64,000 nucleotides of DNA from Plumapathes pennacea (lineage: Eukaryota > Cnidaria > Anthozoa > Antipatharia > Myriopathidae), in assembly GCA_964036295.1 (NCBI GenBank), contig OZ038463.1, forward strand, positions 14,902,069 to 14,966,068. Reading direction: 5' to 3'. Below, piece by piece: positions 54,814 through 64,000 of this stretch (position 1 is the stretch's first letter; each line of letters starts with the position of its first letter). The translations under genes and the position numbers were made by a program. The notes under the pieces were generated by a model. That model did no database searches and was not told the DNA's origin. It saw only the letters and a program-made list of their open reading frames with translations.

Positions 54814-57800
54814 CTACAGGAAAAAGTGCAGTAAATGTAAAATGTAAAATGTAGAATATAAATGAAAAAGTACACTATTTAGACTGCCCACATAATGAGT
54901 TGTGGAATAGAAAATGTGAAATTTAATGTATGTGATTATTATGCGGTGTTTGGTATGACGTGATGGCAAACTAAATATCGTGATAAAGAACCTCTTTTAG
55001 ACTCAGTTTTTGGTGAAGCTTGTTAGACCTCCAGCTGCACAGCGAATGTATCGAGTGAAAGAAAGGAATTAAGAGTTTTAGGTGTTTATCCACACAAAAC
55101 AGTTGCGCGAGGAGATTATGTGGTATGATGAGGTGTCATGAGTGTAACTGTGGTGTCGCGTAATGTTGTATATAAAAGTAATGTGATAGTGTGGTATTGG
55201 TGAGGTGTAGCGCAGTGTGGTGACTGGTGTCGGTATTATGATGATGTGGCGTGACATGTGGCATCAAGGGTGTGTCATATATTTTCTTCATTCCTAGCCA
55301 GTAATAACGAGTGCAAACATTACCGACCACGTGGTGTCCGTTTCGCTCACCTTTTTCTTCAGTGTCTGCTCCTTGAAGTCCCTCGCAAACAACGGGTGGG
55401 CGCTCTCTCCCCACACCTGTTTATCTCTATTCAACAAGTCACCGGTATTGTTGCACGAAGCAGCCAACAGCCCGTCCTCTCCAACTGCGTACCGATCATA
55501 CTCATCAACGGACAGGTCATAAACCGGTACAACCTGTTGAGCGTCACCGCTGTTCATCATCAGTTGCGTTGCAAAGAGTTTTCCACGGAGCGCCACAGAT
55601 TTCCCACTGATCGCCTGCAGTGAACTCTGTGTCGTCACAGTTCTCGCGGTCACCCAGCTTCGCGTGCTCTCGTCGTAGAACGGGTGGTTGTCCGTGACCC
55701 AAATGTTTTGGCTGGGGGTCTGGATCACGACAAGATTACGAGGAGACACGAAGCGTTTCCGAACTTGGTCGACGCGACGGAGATACGTCACGCCCGCGTC
55801 ATCGCCTTCGTGACGCGTCAACACCATGTCTCCGACTTTGATATCTTTGATCGGGACCAGTCCCTTGGACGTTTGCACCAGCGTGTCCCCACGGAAACAC
55901 GACTTGACCAGACAACAGCTATCCGCATGATGCCACGTCGGACGGCACGCGATGGCGCTTGGATTAGAGCAGTCGCAGACTTCCGGTGGGCAACATACGG
56001 GACACTTGATGACGTCACACTGAGTCCCAGTATATGGTGCGGTGCAAACGCATTTATATGGATCACTGGGGCACGAGCCGTGCACGCATGGGACGACACA
56101 CTTCCAGATGGCATTGCACGGCCCAGCGCCGGTTTCGAAGCCTGGTACGGCGCCCTGCTGATTAAGCCAGCCATAGTCACAGGTGCAGTGCTTCAAATTA
56201 CCGTGAAGTGCGCATGAGCCGTGTTGACAGCCGCTGCAGCTTTGGATTTCACACGTGGGGCCCGTGTAGCCCGGCTTGCACTTGCACGTGTCGGGGCCGG
56301 CGGAGCACGTGCCGCCCACTGAAGAACAGTTGTTGCACGGACCCACGTATTCGGTGCAGTTGGGGGGCAGCCAGTTTGTCTCACACTCGCATTTGTCCGG
56401 CTGAGTGTCACACCGGCCGTGGACACAAGGCACGCTACAGCCGGCTATATTCTCGCAGTGTTCCCCTGTAAAACGATAGATCATACACAGTGACTTCGTT
56501 TTATATCTATTGTTTTGTATATCTTTCCTTTTTTCCTTCTACCTACTCGTCCATCATCCGGCTATCACCGTACATGTCTATCCACCAGGTCCATCGGCGC
56601 TATCTCAGCTGTACTTATCTTTCGCATGCAGTATTTTAGAAATCTATTCTTTTTGTTAGTTTCTATACATTTTCTCCATAGAGCGGGTAGCTAAACTGAC
56701 AGAGTACACGTTATCAACACCCGTTCGCAAGTCTATCATTTGACAGAAACCAAATACGACATTGGCCGGGACACGCGAAGCGACTGATTTCAGTCATCGC
56801 CGTAAAACCAAAAAACTACAGAGCTAATGAGCTGCACCCCACACATGATTAGTTAATAACGGTGCTAAAAGTGGGATCAATTCAAGCTTTGCACTTAGCT
56901 TGGTAGCGACATCGTGTATGGTGGGTGTTCACCCTATCGAAAACTCAGATCAATATAGGATTTATCCAAAAATTGACGGCTCAGTGCTGATCAAATGCAG
57001 CAATACTTTCCACTGACACCCACCAGTGTAAAATGCTTGGATTGACACAATAACCTCCATTGAGACACTGCCAACCATCAGCACAGTAAGCTCTGAGAAA
57101 AACAAAAAAAAAAAACATATCAAGACATCTTGACAGCACTACATATACACACTAAAAGTTTGCAAAGGAAAGCTAATACTTGAGAAAACTAGTTTTGGAC
57201 TGCATTGGCGTGGACAAAAGCGTTTTTTCCTCCGCGGCCAGCGGACTTCACCCTCTACATAGACCAATGTTAATCTATAATTCTCTACTTGCTCCAAAGA
57301 AGGGCTAACGCTTGAAACTTGAGCCTCCTAGTCGATTCATCATAACTAAATGTTTTCTCCGACTTGCAACTATCCTATTATTTCCTTCAAAGTTGAATAT
57401 TTCCAACGGGGACGCAACTGTAACTTTGTGCCGGCCGATTCTTTCGTCAGAGAGATATCATACTAATACAGTATGGAAAACTACACATTTGATACCCGGC
57501 TGCTCTAAATCAAACGACAATTCTCACTATTTTTTCTCGAAGGTTTGGGAGAATTTATGTTATAAGATCAGGGTGAAAAGTAAAAAAAAATAAATAAATA
57601 AAAAACCGTCACATTTGCACCATACCTGTCACAGCCAGTTTGTGGACTCTGAAATCCCTCGTAACATTCGCACGTGTTGGGATCATGCGGACACGCGCCA
57701 AAGACACAATTTACGGCGCACAGCGATCGATCACAATGATCTCCCACCCAACCCGGCTCACAGTCGCACAGGAACCTCGACTTCACGCACTTGCCCCTCT

Positions 57801-58125
57801 TACAGTTGAACCAAGGGAAACATGACGTCGCGTTATCACAGTTGGCCCCAGCCCACCCGTTTTGGCAGCGCTCGCAGGTCGCACCATCAGGGCCACAGAA
57901 GCCGTGTTTGCACGTTGCGTTCGCACTGTTGCAGTTGATGCTTTCACAGCATTCGCCAGTGTACGGTCCGTACGGACTGCTCCAAGTTGTCGTGAAGCAT
58001 TTGCATGTTTGTGTCGCGGTGTCGAAATCACCGTGGCCGAAGCATCGAGTCTCGGGTGAGCACGTGCTGGTCACGTGGTGGACACACGATATGGCGACTA
58101 AGAATAGTACGATCATCATAGCCAT
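54652..58125 (-). CDS. EGF-Hint-transmembrane protein
   Basis: Exons on -: 58125-57626, 57092-57024, (unresolved join), 56465-55351, 54813-54652. Signal peptide MAMMIVLFLVAISCVHHVTS, then EGF-like Cys-rich modules (for example CDCEPGWVGDHCDR, CADGWQCLNGGYC, GEHCENIAGC, CKCKPGYTGPTCE). Next comes a Hint module starting CFRGDTLVQTSKGLVPIKDI, with VTDNHPFYDESTRSW and the end VYDLSVDEYDRYAVGEDGLL-AASCNN. The last exon encodes a Ser/Gly stalk, a transmembrane helix (AGVVAGAVLGSVFLAVVVVI) and a short basic tail TARRYKRKHAYGQL. Hint modules catalyse N-S acyl shift and self-cleavage at the first Cys. Here cleavage would separate the EGF ectodomain from its anchor. The architecture recalls Hog-type genes of cnidarians and choanoflagellates rather than true hedgehog. 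About 610 aa. Confidence 0.85.
55139..55182. repeat. Duplicate of intron sequence, unit 2
   Basis: Second copy of the 44-bp sequence found at 53998-54044, in the same orientation, within the last intron of the EGF-Hint gene. Confidence 0.85.
55351..56465 (-). CDS. EGF and Hint exon
   Basis: A 1115-nt exon (phase 1 in, phase 0 out). It contains about six Cys-rich EGF/tenascin-like units (PCVHGRCDTQPDKCEC, CSAGPDTCKCKPGYTG, CQHGSCALHGNLKHC and others), then VKS-CFRGDT, the Hint start. Block B is T-D-N-H. The C-terminal block ends A-S-C-N-N, where inteins have H-N-C. The likely catalytic Cys is followed by F-R-G-D-T. Confidence 0.88.
57626..58125 (-). CDS. Signal peptide and first EGF exon
   Basis: The acceptor TTTTACTTTCAG at about 58145 precedes the ATG, so an upstream non-coding exon is likely. 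ATG at 58125 is chosen because a typical signal sequence follows, cleaved before CSPETRC. The exon ends TGT GAC AG|GTATGG (phase 2). It contains four Cys-rich units including CKHGFCGPDGATCERC and CVFGACPHDPNTCEC. Confidence 0.85.
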
Positions 58126-60731
58126 GATTTGCTGCTCCGTTGATCTGAAAGTAAAACCAGGATTTAAAAACAGAAACAAAGAAAACTAAAATATGATGGA
58201 ATACGCTATATAAGATAAGAGCATATGAAAAGAGTATGTGTACACTAAGGCAACATGCCGATACGAGAGCGGTCGGAAGGAGAGCAGAAGATTATGCCGA
58301 CAGACTCTGGCAAAGGATTTCCCAGGACATGAACGATTATTCACATAGTATTGAGTGACCAAGCTAGACTAAACCTCTTGTTGTAATCTCATCTTTTTCA
58401 CATAAGCCCCTCTGAGGACGTACCCCCACCCCACTCTACACGGTCAATTTTTAAATAATATACTAATCTTAGCATTTACGGTAAAATTGAAGTATCTCAT
58501 GACACATGTTTACAGTTGGAACCTACAAACAAATACCGATACATGAGCCTTATCACTGTAGACTCTCCTCGTTCTGTGAGTTTGGCACGCGGTACCACGA
58601 AACAAATACCCATACTACAAATCTTATGCCATAAAGCCACCCGGAGAAAATGTATTTCAGCCGCCATGATGATTACAATGTCAGACCGCAGATAGTGTGA
58701 TTGCACAGGCCAGCTGCCTTTTCTAGTAACTGATCATGAAACGTCGCGTCAGGCGCTATATTGGTGGATTTATTAATTATGAAAAATAAACTGAGGAGCA
58801 GACAAAATTAACCTCATGTATCTTGCATGGCCAAAATGTTCACAGAAGTGAGCTTGCAAAACGCCGAATTGCTCGCCATTTACAAATATCATGCGGTAGA
58901 CCAATACGTTGAAATCAGGGCGAACCAGAGTGCGTGTTCAGAACTGGGGGACGTTAAGCCATTGACATAGTCTCTCAACCTTCTCTACCCAATTAACCCA
59001 CCTTCCTCAAATTCTATACATTCCACTGACGCTCGGGTAATTTTTTTCAAAAGCGCATGAGTTGTAGTATCTACCCTGGAAATCTCAGTCCTGTTCAGTG
59101 CATTTTCATTATGTTATGCCCTTTTAAAAAAATGTTCAAAAGTCACCCAAAATGACCAAATCAGCCTCCAGGAATACCTTAAAGAACTCACACACATCTC
59201 AAAAAGAGCAGGGGAATTTCTTCGGTGCTGTGAACTGTCAGTCCATGAGATCATTGTAAAGCGCATTTGAATATATACACAATATAGAATTTGCGCTATA
59301 TAAATGCATCATCACCATCGCCATAAAGAGCCGCTTCATGCCAGCGGAAGCTATAACGAGTAAAAATTTTCTCGTGTATTAGACTGCGAGCAGTCCCTCC
59401 TTTTCCCTCCAAGATCATATATACCTTCGCGACTGGGCCGCACCAATACGGCTTAGTGGAAAAAGAACTGCTAGCCGTCGTTGTTTTGCGCCGCTGAAGA
59501 AATATAAGAAGCAGACTAAAACATTTTCTCTCACGCTCGTTGCCTGGCCGGAAACAGAATATAATCACGCAGCCGTGTAACTATAAAAATCACTGTAGAC
59601 ATGTTAAACTGTGCAATCATGCAATTATAGTTCCTTAAAACCTTTTGTGTGGCTTCGAGGAAGTAGAGCTTACCATCGTGCTTGCACGCGCGTGCTAGTT
59701 TTCGGAAATGAGAACGATTTGGGCCACAATTTGCTAACCGGAAAGATCGTGTGTATTACCAGAGTATAATCGAGTGTATCATGGCACATACAGACAATCT
59801 GAATGTCGACTCTTACCTGCACTTGATGTTTCCACAAAAACTGAGTTTATTAGCGAAAACTCTTGTTCCGAACCTTCGAATGCTGCTCCCTTTTTATGAT
59901 ACTGACCCTGCTCGTGTGAATCTTGTGACTGCTTTTCGAACCAATCAGCACAGCCTAGTGTGACATGACATCACTGGGCGCTGCCGAACCTTTTTTTCCG
60001 GGATAATCCCTGTGGCTTTGGCAAAGTCCGAGTTCTGAGAACTCGTTCCGTTTTGTCTTAACCACTGAAATGATAAGAAGCAAGTATTGTTGACAGCATG
60101 ATATATAGCTGTGCTCAGCTTTTCTAAAATACTATGTACACGTTAGTTGTTTTAGGAAACAGTCGTCGATTATGCAGAGAGTGATGATCCTGCATTTATT
60201 CAAGGGACTTCCCCCATGACGGAATGAATGAGTTCGTGACGGAGTTTAAAATAATTATGCTAACGTGTCATTTTCAGTTGCTGTTTCGGTTTCAGTAAGG
60301 CGACAAGTCTAGACGAGTACAAGGACCATTGTTTTCTCGGGATTGATGCCATTAGTCTAAAAGTTCTTGATCGACTTTTTATGTTTTACTGTTATTAAGT
60401 AAACAAAGCATATGAATGAAGTGATCATGGATTCGATATGTCAATAGTGACGGACCGCCGGACGTATTCTCTTGACTCTGCCTTGGGTTTCTTGGTATTA
60501 TCTGACCTTCTCGCCACAGGAAAAACACAAAACTGAATCCCAGGACAAACGATTTTGGGCAGCGCCTCCTGATGACACATTTGGCTCCAAACTGCGGTTT
60601 ACTGCGAACCGGCCAAATGGGCAGGTGATATCCGGATGCGTCTTCAATTAGAGTTCGATCCCGTCACAGACTCAAAACGATTTCAATTCGGTGAAAAAAA
60701 AAAAAAAAAAAAAAAAAGGAAAAAAAGAAAG

Positions 60732-60765
<34 letters not shown>

Positions 60766-61295
60766 CGAATTTCGTTTCTGGATTTCGAATTTCGTTCTGG
60801 GTCGTTTTTAAGACGGGGTTTTTGTTTTTGCGAAATCTGCATGACGTTTACGTAATAAATAGAAATCGGTCAAGCTAGTCATCAGTGACTGTTCGGGTTT
60901 TTCGACATTTCATATTTATCGAGTATGAATGTGCTCTAGGGCATTCTGATGGTGTCTGCATCAAAGAGCGCTCGTCCTATATCAAGGTTTACGCTTTCAC
61001 AGCCATACACAGTGAAAACAGGCAGCCATTAGGTCAGACAGCCTAAAATTTAATAACAAATAAATGAAAAAAAGGGAAAGAAGGCGAGGCCTTGAGTTCT
61101 TCCCAGAATTCTATAAAGATAAGTTTCCAAAACTATGGAAATGACGTGCAATTCATTAAACTGAAAGCATTACCACAAGAAAATATAACGGGAAAATTAG
61201 TGACCTAGAAAGCATATATCGTCAACAGCTTGAATCTGACTGCACAATATCACCATTACCAGCACCTCATATTGGTGTACTTGATCCGCGTATAA
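58126..61295. other. Intergenic region between EGF-Hint gene and GPCR
   Basis: I see no supported gene. It holds a retroposon tail of the GTAAAGCGC...GCGCTATATAAAT type at about 59254-59305 and an A-run plus (CA)n at 60692-60764. The rest is unique-looking AT-rich DNA. The GPCR promoter must lie near the end, without a clear TATA box. Confidence 0.5.
60692..60764. repeat. Poly(A), GAAA and (CA)n compound microsatellite
   Basis: About 25 A, then a GGAAAAAAAGAAAGAAA stretch, then about 15 CA units. Confidence 0.9.
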
Positions 61296-62237
61296 ATGAA
61301 CTCTCCAGGCAACGCGACGAACTTGACGGAAGACAGCTGCCCTCAGCCTCTTCCAGTCGGCCACGCAGTCGCTCTTGTTGGAATTAACTCTCTGTTAAGC
61401 ATCAGTGGAACTGTAGGAAACATCCTGGTGTGTTTGGCTGTGATTGCGAACTCTCGTCGTCGACGGAACGCGAGTAGTTACCTTCTAGCGAGTCTGTCTA
61501 TCGCTGATCTTGTGGTCACTGTGTTCGCTCAGCCCATGGTCGTCGCTATGATCATCAAGAGAGTCTTCTTCCACCAGTGTGCCCAACTTCTTGAGAAGCT
61601 GTACAGTGCGTCGAGTTATATTTCCTGCTCTTCGTCCGTATTTCACTTGGCCATGATAAGTATCGACCGCGCTGGAGCTGTGTTGAGACCTGTACAGCAT
61701 ATCGCATTCATGAAGGCCTCAGGATGGAAAATTTTCATTGGTATAAGCTGGGGAATGGCCACAGCTTTTTGTTTGACCGGCCAGATATTCAAAGGAACTA
61801 AAGTAACCCGCTACCTGATATATATTCTCTTCTTCACCTCTTACACCGTGATTATCGTTTGCTACAGCCTTATTCTGATACGATTGAGATTAGAGGGTAG
61901 GAAATGGAGAAGGCGAAGCAAGAGAAAGCATTCATCAACAACTGATGCCCAAGTCGAAAAGCGCGTGGCAAAGACCATCGCTATTGTCATCGCCACTTTC
62001 ACGGTTTGCTGGCTACCCATGATCATTACGTTCTTTGCCAAAAAGGAGCCACTAGTCCAAGTGAATGGTCCAGCTTTTATGTGGATCAGAACTCTGTTTC
62101 TGTGCAACTCTTCCATGAACTTTATCATCTACACCTGGAGACTGCGTGAATTTCGCCAAGCCTACTGGAAAATTATTCGCTGCAAGACTCTGAAACAGGA
62201 AGGTCGTGGCCGTGAAATGGAAACTATAACTCAATAA
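61296..62237 (+). CDS. Intronless class A G-protein-coupled receptor
   Basis: Complete 313-aa rhodopsin-family receptor in the plasma membrane; ligand unknown. The short N terminus has two N-glycosylation sites (NAT, NLT). Seven hydrophobic segments are visible: TM1 GTVGNILVCLAVI, TM2 SLSIADLVVTV, TM3 ending SIDRAGAVLRP (DRA instead of DRY), TM4 with W in GISWGMA, TM5, a basic third loop (RKWRRRSKRKH), TM6 FTVCWLPM and TM7 NSSMNFIIYTWR (N-F-I-I-Y instead of N-P-x-x-Y). The second extracellular loop is very short and lacks Cys, a trait shared with melanocortin/EDG/cannabinoid/adenosine-type receptors. Single-exon receptors of this kind are abundant in corals and sea anemones. The ATG at 61296 follows an AT-rich leader. 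Possible polyadenylation signals are at 62792 and 62898. Confidence 0.92.
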   Translation: MNSPGNATNLTEDSCPQPLPVGHAVALVGINSLLSISGTVGNILVCLAVIANSRRRRNASSYLLASLSIADLVVTVFAQPMVVAMIIKRVFFHQCAQLLEKLYSASSYISCSSSVFHLAMISIDRAGAVLRPVQHIAFMKASGWKIFIGISWGMATAFCLTGQIFKGTKVTRYLIYILFFTSYTVIIVCYSLILIRLRLEGRKWRRRSKRKHSSTTDAQVEKRVAKTIAIVIATFTVCWLPMIITFFAKKEPLVQVNGPAFMWIRTLFLCNSSMNFIIYTWRLREFRQAYWKIIRCKTLKQEGRGREMETITQ

Positions 62238-64000
62238 TTTTTTTTGTCAGTCATACTACATATGCATAGCGCAACTCGTTTTTATAGCTTTGGGCTTAGA
62301 AAAACTTGCATACAAAGCTGTAAGGCCTTATAATGGATCACCTAGTTATTATAAAGCGGTGTTTTGATGACTTTCGCAGAATCAAAACGAACTGATTAGA
62401 ATAACAAATCACAAAAGGCTATAAGAAAAGACTTTCAACCAACAAGACAAATGAATGTGAGAAAAGGTCATCATCACGCGTGGCTGCTTTGCTTGAGTGA
62501 CAAAGCAGTTCGTGTACGTTTTCGGTTTGTTATCAAAAAGCATGGGAAACGCAAAAATCCCAAGCAATAACACGATTTATACGTGCGATAGCCATCCGAA
62601 AAGCTCCATTATAGAGGCGCTCTCCTTATGTCCAATAGCCGCTTCATAAAAGTTCCTGCTCCGACTTCACAGTCAACAAATAGTTGTAAAAAAAAAAAAC
62701 AAATAAGCATTAGTATACAAACAAATTATTATACTGTTACTGACTACTTTTAGGCAGATCGGCGCAAATTGCTGTCTTGCTATAATTCAAGTATTAAAGG
62801 CTCACATATTACATATTATGCACAGTGCACCATATAAGCATACACTAAGAGACAGCCAGGTCTGAGACTTATACGCAAATTTTGACTTTCGATAGCAAAT
62901 AAAACAGAAAGTTAGGTCATCAAGTTCTTCCCAGCATTCTAAAACCCACTTTCCGGCGGGTGGCCAGTCGCGTACGTGCAATTCTTGCATCTGACCACAA
63001 GGAAATAACTGACAAAGTAGGTCAACAAGGAAGTATATTTTCAAAACAAAAGAAAGCGAAATTAAAAGAACTGAACCTTAGCAGCATCGCCATTTATATC
63101 GGCGCACCTGCACAATGACGCACAGAAGTAAACTCAAAACAACAGGACGGAAGAAACTAACATTGATGCCCTGCTCTAAAACACAAATATAGTCCCGGCC
63201 TGGTAACAATTAAGTGTAAATTTGACGTTCTTTAAGGGACCGGTCGCACTAGGAAGTTTAGTCGATAATAACTCAGCATCGAGAACAATATGACGGCTTC
63301 TTTAATGTTTGGTAGCAACTTGTTAACATATATTTCTGGTGACAAGCGCTTATTGCGCTTCAAATGATACAAATGTCGATATTAATGCCGTTAAAGTTAC
63401 GAGTGCGAGAGGAGCTTTAAACTGCAAATATAATCACATGATCGTGGTAATTCGTTGAAAGTAAAAGTGAAATGTCGTGATCCGCTCGTGCAAGAATGAT
63501 CATGAAGTAGATTGACAAGGTTATTTGTGTTCCTCAATTAGGCCTGCTCACATTTTATTAGATCTGACAGTTAAACCGATCTGAATCCAGGCGTCAATTG
63601 CGAGCCGGCTAAGTGTGAACAATTGATCGAGGACGCTGTTTTCTTATGACAGATTTAACTGATATTTCGACGCAGTGTGAACAAGCACCAATATACAACC
63701 CCAGTACAGATCACCGATCGATCTTACTCATGTTTTACTTAGATATCTCCGTGTGAACGGGCCCCAAATATCAGTGAATTTCCCGGTTCCAAACACCGAC
63801 CGTTTGATAGATTATTTCTATTAGTCATTATTACGACAGGTCTAGTGTAAGATAGAATGACGCCGTACTTAGCTGAGCAGCCGGAAATTTGAATTGGAAC
63901 GCCTTCCAAACTGTAACACAAGTATATTTTCCGCATACAAACTGACACCCAGTACATGTCATTCTCTAACGCATATTATTTTTTCTGCTGACCGTCTCAG
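62238..64000. other. Downstream flank of GPCR
   Basis: No gene is supported. AT-rich sequence contains a short poly(A) run (62688-62699) and the possible polyadenylation signals ATTAAA (62792-62797) and AATAAA (62898-62903). An element-like segment may lie around 63226-63760 (GGGACCGGTCGCACTAGG to GTGTGAACGGGCCCC), but I could not define its ends. Confidence 0.4.

Noticed and set aside
55684..56217. 177-codon frame on + opposite the EGF-Hint exon
   Set aside because: Shadow of the strongly conserved EGF-Hint reading frame on -.
1..64000. tRNA, rRNA or snRNA genes
   Set aside because: I looked for paired A/B box patterns and cloverleaf-like arms beside T-runs and saw none I could support by eye; a covariance search would be decisive.

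Overview
This is eukaryotic, intron-rich, AT-leaning genomic DNA packed with short inverted-repeat transposons. The gene families (an IRF-type DNA-binding protein, a mitochondrial-clan cytochrome P450, a Sosondowah ankyrin protein, an EGF-Hint-transmembrane protein and an intronless class A GPCR) point to a cnidarian, most likely an anthozoan such as a stony coral. The species cannot be told from the sequence. All gene models were assembled by hand by joining GT-AG exons whose phases match; none has transcript support here.

Layout. An interferon-regulatory-factor-like gene lies on + (coding 3787-12505). A complete eight-exon mitochondrial P450 lies on - (20467 down to 14915), tail to tail with the IRF gene. 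From 20.5 to 28 kb there are mostly repeats plus a possible promoter and first exon on +. From 50311 down to 37829, and possibly on to 28159, runs a Sosondowah (SOWAH) family gene on -. An EGF-Hint-transmembrane gene runs on - (58125 down to 54652). A single-exon GPCR is on + (61296-62237).

The most striking structure is in the ankyrin part of the SOWAH gene. Four separate 3-nucleotide exons (GGG, TAT, CAT, GGG), a 12-nt exon and probable 14- and 22-nt exons lie between normal exons. Each 3-nt exon has an AG acceptor directly before it and a GTAAGT donor directly after it, all are in phase 0, and together they supply exactly the residues (G-Y and H-G) that the conserved SOWAH ankyrin motif needs. 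A second notable gene is the EGF-Hint-transmembrane protein: a Hint autoprocessing module, resembling the bacterial/intein type more than hedgehog, sits between an EGF ectodomain and a membrane anchor, so self-cleavage could release the ectodomain.

Much of the rest is mobile DNA: an internally deleted Harbinger element with 3-bp TTA duplications, several miniature inverted-repeat families present in two or more copies, three LINE relics (one in a twin-priming-like inverted arrangement next to a 44-bp duplication of nearby intron sequence), perfect or near-perfect hairpins, a 132-bp tandem repeat, a purine-only tract and a GCACA-type satellite.
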